From assembly GCA_964572225.1 (NCBI GenBank), contig CAZNFR010000108.1:1-9814 (forward strand): a DNA stretch of 9,814 nt, read 5' to 3'. Shown here one piece after another: positions 6,323-9,814 of this stretch (position 1 is its first letter; each line of letters starts with the position of its first letter). The notes beneath the pieces were generated by a model. That model was not told the DNA's origin, ran no database searches, and was given only the letters and a program-made list of their open reading frames with translations. The position numbers and the translations under genes are program-made. Origin of the DNA: CAZNFR01 sp964572225 (GTDB lineage: Bacteria; Bacteroidota; Bacteroidia; Bacteroidales; GCA-2748055).

Positions 6323-7125
6323 TAGACAGGACTTACCCATTCCTCCATCTCATCGTAAAGGCTTCCTGAAGCCCACCTTATACCTCTTTTTTGAATTTCG
6401 AGAGCCTCACTCACCTCAAAATCAGATGCTACATGTCCGAGTGAACTATAGAAAACACGACCTCTTCCGTAAGTCTTCTTCCAAACAACAGGCATTACGG
6501 CCTTATTGATCCAGGAAGCATGATCTCCGTTAAATGTTGTGGTGGCCAGCACCTTAACGTTTGGGTCAACATGCATATAATACTGCTCCGAATGCATCTT
6601 AAAATCCGATAGTCCGCGGGTAACCGGGTCTTTCTTATCACGAACATTAACACTGTAATCAATCACTCCACCGGGATGCGCCACCCATTGCCCGCCCACC
6701 ATAAACTGGTATTCCGTATTATTTCTAAACGAATCCCCAAGTCCGCCATGCCAGCCGGCAATTCCAACTCCTCTCTTTATTGCCTCCAGCAATCCTTTCT
6801 CCTGTTCTTTTTCAATTTTCCCCATGGTCCAGATCTGAACGATCAATTCGGTCTCCAGCATGAGAGCCTCATCGGTATAGCAATTCAGGTTGTCAAATAC
6901 CTTTACCTTGGCCCCTTCCGATCTCATCCAGGGAACAAAAATATCCCGACATTTTTCAGGCTCATGGCCCTCCCAGCCTCCCCAGACGAATAGCACTTTC
7001 TTACCTTGCAATGATGATAGCTCCGGCTTTTTTTCGGTTGAAAAATCCGCTTTTGCCAAAGACTGCCCGAGTACCGTACCGGCTGCAATTCCTGTTGCGC
7101 GCCTGATAAATTTTCTTCTTTCCAT
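6319..7125 (-). CDS. ThuA-domain protein with twin-arginine signal
   Basis: The protein belongs to the ThuA-like family, which has a class I glutamine-amidotransferase-like fold; the family is linked to sugar (trehalose and related glycoside) utilisation, but its reaction is not settled. The chosen ATG at 7125 gives 268 residues starting MERRKFIRRATG, a twin-arginine (Tat) signal followed by a hydrophobic stretch, so it is likely exported folded. An in-frame ATG at 7287 would add 54 residues without family character. Family motifs are VLFVWGGWEGHEPEK (44-58), GIAGWHGGLGDSFRNNTEYQ (121-140), VGGQWVAHPGG (143-153), HSEQYYMHVDP (178-188) and VVWKKTYGRGRVFYSSLGH (213-231). These include several His residues (H54, H126, H150, H178, H231) that could bind metal or act in catalysis. 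No sugar genes lie beside it. Its stop codon overlaps that of the convergent kinase. Confidence 0.9.
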   Translation of the reverse strand: MERRKFIRRATGIAAGTVLGQSLAKADFSTEKKPELSSLQGKKVLFVWGGWEGHEPEKCRDIFVPWMRSEGAKVKVFDNLNCYTDEALMLETELIVQIWTMGKIEKEQEKGLLEAIKRGVGIAGWHGGLGDSFRNNTEYQFMVGGQWVAHPGGVIDYSVNVRDKKDPVTRGLSDFKMHSEQYYMHVDPNVKVLATTTFNGDHASWINKAVMPVVWKKTYGRGRVFYSSLGHVASDFEVSEALEIQKRGIRWASGSLYDEMEEWVSPVY

Positions 7126-7409
7126 ATTCAGGTTTTTGGTATTGATAAAGGATGAAAGGTTTCTCATCACGAAAATACTTTTTTCTCTGTAACAAGGAAA
7201 TAAATTGCGGAATAAGCTTTGAAAGCTAGTTAACCAAATTGAGCTCCGGCTATGAACTACCTTCAAGTTATTAACAATTGATGGCATAACCTATAAACAC
7301 TAACATTCAGTTACTTATTAACAATATAACTGTTAACAACTTTCCCTTCCCTTTCTAATTAATTAATCAATAAATAAGGATTACTTAACAGAGAGGGACT
7401 ACTTTGGCA
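7126..7409. other. A/T-rich intergenic spacer, no gene seen
   Basis: This spacer separates the divergent ThuA gene and the small reading frame at 7410. It is rich in TTAACAA: an 11-bp direct repeat TTATTAACAAT at 7268-7278 and 7315-7325, plus GTTAACAA at 7332-7339, and a run of AATTAATTAAT near 7357-7367. I find no clean TAnnTTTG promoter on either strand, no terminator and no RNA gene. It probably carries the 5' control region of one or both flanking genes. Confidence 0.4.
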
Positions 7410-7592
7410 ATGAATTTTATCAACAAATTGAAAAAAATGAGCAAAGTTCAACTCGGAACAAAAGAAGAAGAATTATTGAACACCAATGAAACCATCAATG
7501 ACTATTCCTTCTTCTTTCAGATGATTTGCGAGAGCAGAAAGCTTGATTTTGAATCCGGGGATTCAAAAATGGAAGATACTTTTTGTAAGTAA
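7410..7592 (+). CDS. Small hypothetical protein (60 aa)
   Basis: From the ATG at 7410 the frame encodes 60 residues: a basic start (MNFINKLKKMSKVQLG), an acidic KEEELLNTNETINDY stretch, an aromatic/hydrophobic SFFFQMICES and an acidic tail ending DTFCK. I recognise no family and see no signal peptide or transmembrane segment. A TTG at 7404 is in frame too. A purine-rich AGAGGGA lies about 11 bp before the ATG, a little far for a Shine-Dalgarno site. The composition looks protein-like (few rare residues, sensible charge pattern) and it occupies an otherwise empty stretch, which favours a real gene, but a chance frame of this length cannot be excluded. Confidence 0.5.
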   Translation: MNFINKLKKMSKVQLGTKEEELLNTNETINDYSFFFQMICESRKLDFESGDSKMEDTFCK

Positions 7593-7689
7593 CTCTCCCC
7601 TATTGCAATCCTTCTCCCGAAAGACGGAACCCATCCGTAGCACAATTATGTTGTCTGCTTGTTAAATATTTATCAAAGTACGCAACAAT

Positions 7690-7721
7690 TTTGCCTCTTT
7701 CAGTTCAGTTTATTATTTTAA
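7690..7721 (+). promoter_or_regulatory. Candidate promoter of the 286-residue hypothetical gene
   Basis: TTTG at 7690-7693 is followed by 20 bp and then TATTTTAA at 7714-7721, a partial match to the Bacteroidota pair TTTG-N19-21-TAnnTTTG. A purine-rich GGGGAAGAA stands just before the ATG at 7746 and may serve as ribosome binding site. The rest of 7593-7745 shows no gene or clear hairpin. Confidence 0.4.
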
Positions 7722-7745
7722 TGAGGGGATTATCGGGGAAGAATC

Positions 7746-8606
7746 ATGAATAAAAAGCAGGGTAAGATTACCGTTAAGCATTATTTGAATAGACGCGCGA
7801 AGGTAAAATTCATCGGGCGTGAGAAATACTTTCCTTTATACATACAGATCATTGTAGCCGGACATAAAGCGCAAATTAAATCGAAAATTCAGGATTACAT
7901 TGCGGTATATATGGACACCCTGGAAAATACCTATGCCAACCGGGAGCTTACTTCCCTGATCGGTACCGGGTATTTTTCTCAAACTTTTCTTGACCGGATT
8001 TTTTACGAGAATGATTTTCCTGTTGCAACTCTTTTAAGGAATGAAATTACCATCCTCCGAAAAATAATTCTTGAGAATGATCCTTTCGGCAATCCGGATT
8101 TCAGTCTGGTCAATTTTAGTCAGCAATACGCCATATGTGTCACTGATATTGACGCGATACTAAACCGAAGTATAACCCAAAAGTACCTGGACCAGCTTGA
8201 AAATGTTAAGGTTAAATCATCTACTGAAGAAATAGGTAATCTGAGGTTTTTTCTTTTGAATTTTGTGAGATGGGATCTTCGGTTTTTGCAATTCTACCGA
8301 TCGGCCCTGGATATTTTCCCCGAACAGATGAAGAAGCTTGAGAACCATTTTTCGGAAAAGCTTAGGACCCATCTTTCCGTGTTTCTTTCCTGGTCATCTG
8401 CATCCGAATCGATCCGGGAAAGAATAGGCAAAGAAGAAAGAGGCCTGCTTCCCGGGATCAATTATTTTGATTGGAAGGAGGAGGTTAGAAATCTGCTGAG
8501 TGAGGAGTTGAAGCCTGTGCTTGGAGAAGAAAAATCGCGGATTTATGTTTCCATCATTGATGAATTGATTCTGGAGGAGCTTGAGAAAGAAAAAAGCTCT
8601 AAATAA
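7746..8606 (+). CDS. Hypothetical protein with an N-terminal integrase arm-domain-like segment
   Basis: I do not recognise the full 286-residue protein. Residues about 6-48 (GKITVKHYLNRRAKVKF, then YFPLYIQIIVAGHKAQIKS) resemble the arm-type DNA-binding domain at the N-terminus of Bacteroidota tyrosine recombinases, which typically read VKFYL...K...PIYLRITVNGKRAEIS. The rest is mainly helical (for example residues 78-112, 145-157, 163-185, 192-214, 242-282) and shows no R...HxxR...Y catalytic set, so it is not a working recombinase. There is no signal peptide or transmembrane segment, so it should be cytoplasmic. It may be a DNA-binding protein that reuses the arm domain, or the likeness may be only that of a short beta-sheet. 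It has its own putative promoter, and its end overlaps the convergent metallopeptidase gene by 8 bp. Confidence 0.85.
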   Translation: MNKKQGKITVKHYLNRRAKVKFIGREKYFPLYIQIIVAGHKAQIKSKIQDYIAVYMDTLENTYANRELTSLIGTGYFSQTFLDRIFYENDFPVATLLRNEITILRKIILENDPFGNPDFSLVNFSQQYAICVTDIDAILNRSITQKYLDQLENVKVKSSTEEIGNLRFFLLNFVRWDLRFLQFYRSALDIFPEQMKKLENHFSEKLRTHLSVFLSWSSASESIRERIGKEERGLLPGINYFDWKEEVRNLLSEELKPVLGEEKSRIYVSIIDELILEELEKEKSSK

Positions 8607-9318
8607 CAGGGCTATACTTTCTCATCTCTTTTGCCAGTTGTTTAGATCCGGAAACGTATCTGTCCAGTTCATTCCAGAACTCCATGCTGTGGTTCCGGAT
8701 CCGGGTATGTACGAGTTCATGCAGGATCACATAGTCGATCAGATGATCGGGAAGACTCATAAGGTGAAGGTTCAGGTTGATATTATTATTGGAGGAGCAG
8801 CTGCCCCATCGGGACCTCATATTTTTGATCCTTATGCTCCTTACGGTGAAATTATGCTTTGTTGCAAGCTCATTGACCCTTCTCACCAGAAAAACCCAGG
8901 CTTCTTTCCGGAGTGCCTCGGTATAGCAGTAACTTACAAATTCGCGGATATCATCCGAGTGCAGGTCCACGTTTACCGGAACAAAAATTTCGCAAAGTCC
9001 CTGACTAAAAACACAGCGCAGATCCTTGTCAGAACTTCGGGTAAGGATGAATTCATGGTGCCTTGTGGAGGGTAAAACCCCATTACTGAGATCCTCAGAA
9101 AGTCGGCTTTGTTTCCTGATCCTTTGCCGGGTAGTTGAGATCCAGTCTTTTTTCAGTTCAATATAACGGATGGCTTCGCGGTAGGAAACACTATAAGGAA
9201 TGCTGGCTTTTACCCTTCCGTGGTAATCTATTCTGAGACTTAGTCTTTGGGTTCCTCTTCGTTTCTTAAGGTTGACTTCACCGATATCCTGCAAAAAAAC
9301 CTTTCTTTCATTACTCAT
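8599..9318 (-). CDS. YgjP-like (DUF45) zinc metallopeptidase family protein
   Basis: This 239-residue protein matches the YgjP/DUF45 family, related to SprT/M48-type metallopeptidases. The diagnostic C-terminal block is complete: MRSRWGSCSSNNNINLNLH (167-185), then DYVILHELVH (195-204) and RNHSMEFWNELD (208-219). The zinc ligands are expected to be His200, His204 and His210, with Glu201 catalytic. The N-terminal half (about 15-60) has the family's strand pattern, RRGTQRLSLRIDYHGRVKASIP followed by an helical DWI segment. No signal peptide is present, so it is cytoplasmic. The physiological substrate of the family is not well established. It is transcribed divergently from the TolC-type gene and converges on the hypothetical gene before it; nothing in the window points to a restriction or repair partner. 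Confidence 0.93.
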   Translation of the reverse strand: MSNERKVFLQDIGEVNLKKRRGTQRLSLRIDYHGRVKASIPYSVSYREAIRYIELKKDWISTTRQRIRKQSRLSEDLSNGVLPSTRHHEFILTRSSDKDLRCVFSQGLCEIFVPVNVDLHSDDIREFVSYCYTEALRKEAWVFLVRRVNELATKHNFTVRSIRIKNMRSRWGSCSSNNNINLNLHLMSLPDHLIDYVILHELVHTRIRNHSMEFWNELDRYVSGSKQLAKEMRKYSPVI

Positions 9319-9344
9319 TGTAGGGATAGTAATATCTAAATACT

Positions 9345-9352
9345 TATCTTTA
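9345..9352 (+). promoter_or_regulatory. Candidate -7 promoter element of the TolC-type gene
   Basis: TATCTTTA lies 28 bp before the ATG at 9381, identical to the -7 element before the kinase gene. The nearest upstream TTG (9318-9320) is 24 bp away, too far for a standard -33 box. The gap to the divergent metallopeptidase gene is only 62 bp, so the two genes' control regions must be interleaved. Confidence 0.45.
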
Positions 9353-9380
9353 ATTTTTTATTTTTAACATCACCCTGAAC

Positions 9381-9814
9381 ATGAATCCAAAAATAAGAAT
9401 AATCGGCATAAGTTTGTTAATGTTGAATTTAACCCTTTTCTCTCAGGAGGCCTGGGACCTTGAAGAATGTGTGAATTACGCCCTTGAAAACAACATTCAG
9501 ATCAAGCAATCCAAATTGAATGCGGAGTATTTTGGGAATGTTTACGAACAATCCCGCTTCAATCTTTATCCCGATCTGAATGCCAACGGAAGTTACGGGG
9601 TATCTTTCGGGCGGGCTCTGGACCAGACCACCTATGAATTCAGAGAAAACCAGACCGTACAATCCTTCAATCCCAGCATCAGTTCGAGTGTCCTCCTGTT
9701 CAATGGTTTTCAGCTTCGGAATACGGTTGAACAAAACCGTTTGAATCTGCTGGCGAATATTCAAAACCTGGAAAAACTCAAGGACGATATTTCCCTGAAT
9801 ATTGCAGCCCAGTA
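9381..9814 (+). CDS. TolC-family outer membrane efflux protein (5' part, runs off the window)
   Basis: The first 144 codons of an outer-membrane factor are present; the family's full length is usually about 430-480 residues, so roughly two thirds lie beyond the window. A signal peptide (residues 1-22, ending LFSQ) is followed by the TolC opening WDLEECVNYALENNIQIKQS (25-44), the helix-rich start of the periplasmic tunnel. Next come YEQSRFNLYPDLNANGSYGV (61-80), then FGRALDQTTYEF and SSSVLLFNGFQLRNTVEQ, the strand pair and turn typical of the first TolC repeat. Such proteins pair with an inner-membrane pump and a periplasmic adaptor for drug or metabolite export, or type I secretion. The partner genes are probably downstream and out of view, so the substrate cannot be told. 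Confidence 0.95.
   Translation, partial: MNPKIRIIGISLLMLNLTLFSQEAWDLEECVNYALENNIQIKQSKLNAEYFGNVYEQSRFNLYPDLNANGSYGVSFGRALDQTTYEFRENQTVQSFNPSISSSVLLFNGFQLRNTVEQNRLNLLANIQNLEKLKDDISLNIAAQ

Noticed and set aside
6676..7192. Two plus-strand open frames antisense to the ThuA-like gene
   Set aside because: Both mirror a minus-strand gene with clear family motifs and have no start signals or recognisable domains.
7126..7287. 54-residue N-terminal extension of the ThuA-like protein
   Set aside because: The extension has no signal or family character and would bury the twin-arginine signal that starts at the ATG at 7125.
8581..9075. Plus-strand open frame of 164 codons
   Set aside because: It lies almost wholly antisense to the metallopeptidase gene, whose HELVH and WGSCS motifs prove the minus-strand frame.
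1..9814. CRISPR array, insertion sequence or toxin-antitoxin pair
   Set aside because: No short regularly spaced repeats, no transposase, and no recognisable toxin or antitoxin frame were found on either strand.

Overview
The window looks like a chromosomal segment of a Bacteroidota bacterium, probably of the Bacteroidia/Cytophagia type. This rests on weak or absent Shine-Dalgarno leaders, several TATCTTTA-like -7 promoter elements of the phylum type, lipoproteins with acidic residues after the lipid cysteine, a Bacteroidota-style ThuA protein with a twin-arginine signal, and a moderate-to-low GC content. No phage, insertion sequence or CRISPR array is visible. The species cannot be fixed from the sequence alone.

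Left part (1-2511): the end of a curli (type VIII secretion, nucleation-precipitation) operon on the + strand. A few codons of an upstream gene (possibly csgE) are followed by csgF, csgG and a lipoprotein gene, with gaps of 10, 12 and 19 bp. CsgF and CsgG are clear. This CsgG carries about 160 extra C-terminal residues that look like a small outer-membrane beta-barrel. The lipoprotein has a carboxypeptidase-regulatory-like domain and a fibronectin-III-like domain and is probably exposed on the outer membrane. No curlin subunit gene lies in the window.

Middle (2651-4741): a secreted 696-residue protein built from five divergent tandem units with a 135-residue period. Its only four cysteines form two pairs, at equivalent positions in the first and last units. 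This is the most distinctive unexplained gene here. It ends at a strong, probably bidirectional, terminator. Next come a minus-strand tRNA-Gln (anticodon UUG) with its own terminator and promoter, and a 17-bp copy of the tRNA 3' end next to the first terminator.

Region 4990-5284 has no gene. It holds an orphan minus-strand terminator-like hairpin, a 9-bp direct repeat, and a good Bacteroidota promoter for the next gene. That gene (5285-6322) is a LytS/YehU-type membrane histidine kinase without an adjacent regulator. It converges on a minus-strand ThuA-like protein (6319-7125), and the two stop codons overlap.

Right part (7126-9814): an AT-rich spacer, a doubtful 60-residue small protein, an unknown 286-residue protein whose N-terminus resembles the arm-DNA-binding domain of Bacteroidota integrases, a convergent YgjP/DUF45 zinc-metallopeptidase-like gene, and the first 144 codons of a TolC-type outer-membrane efflux protein that runs off the window.
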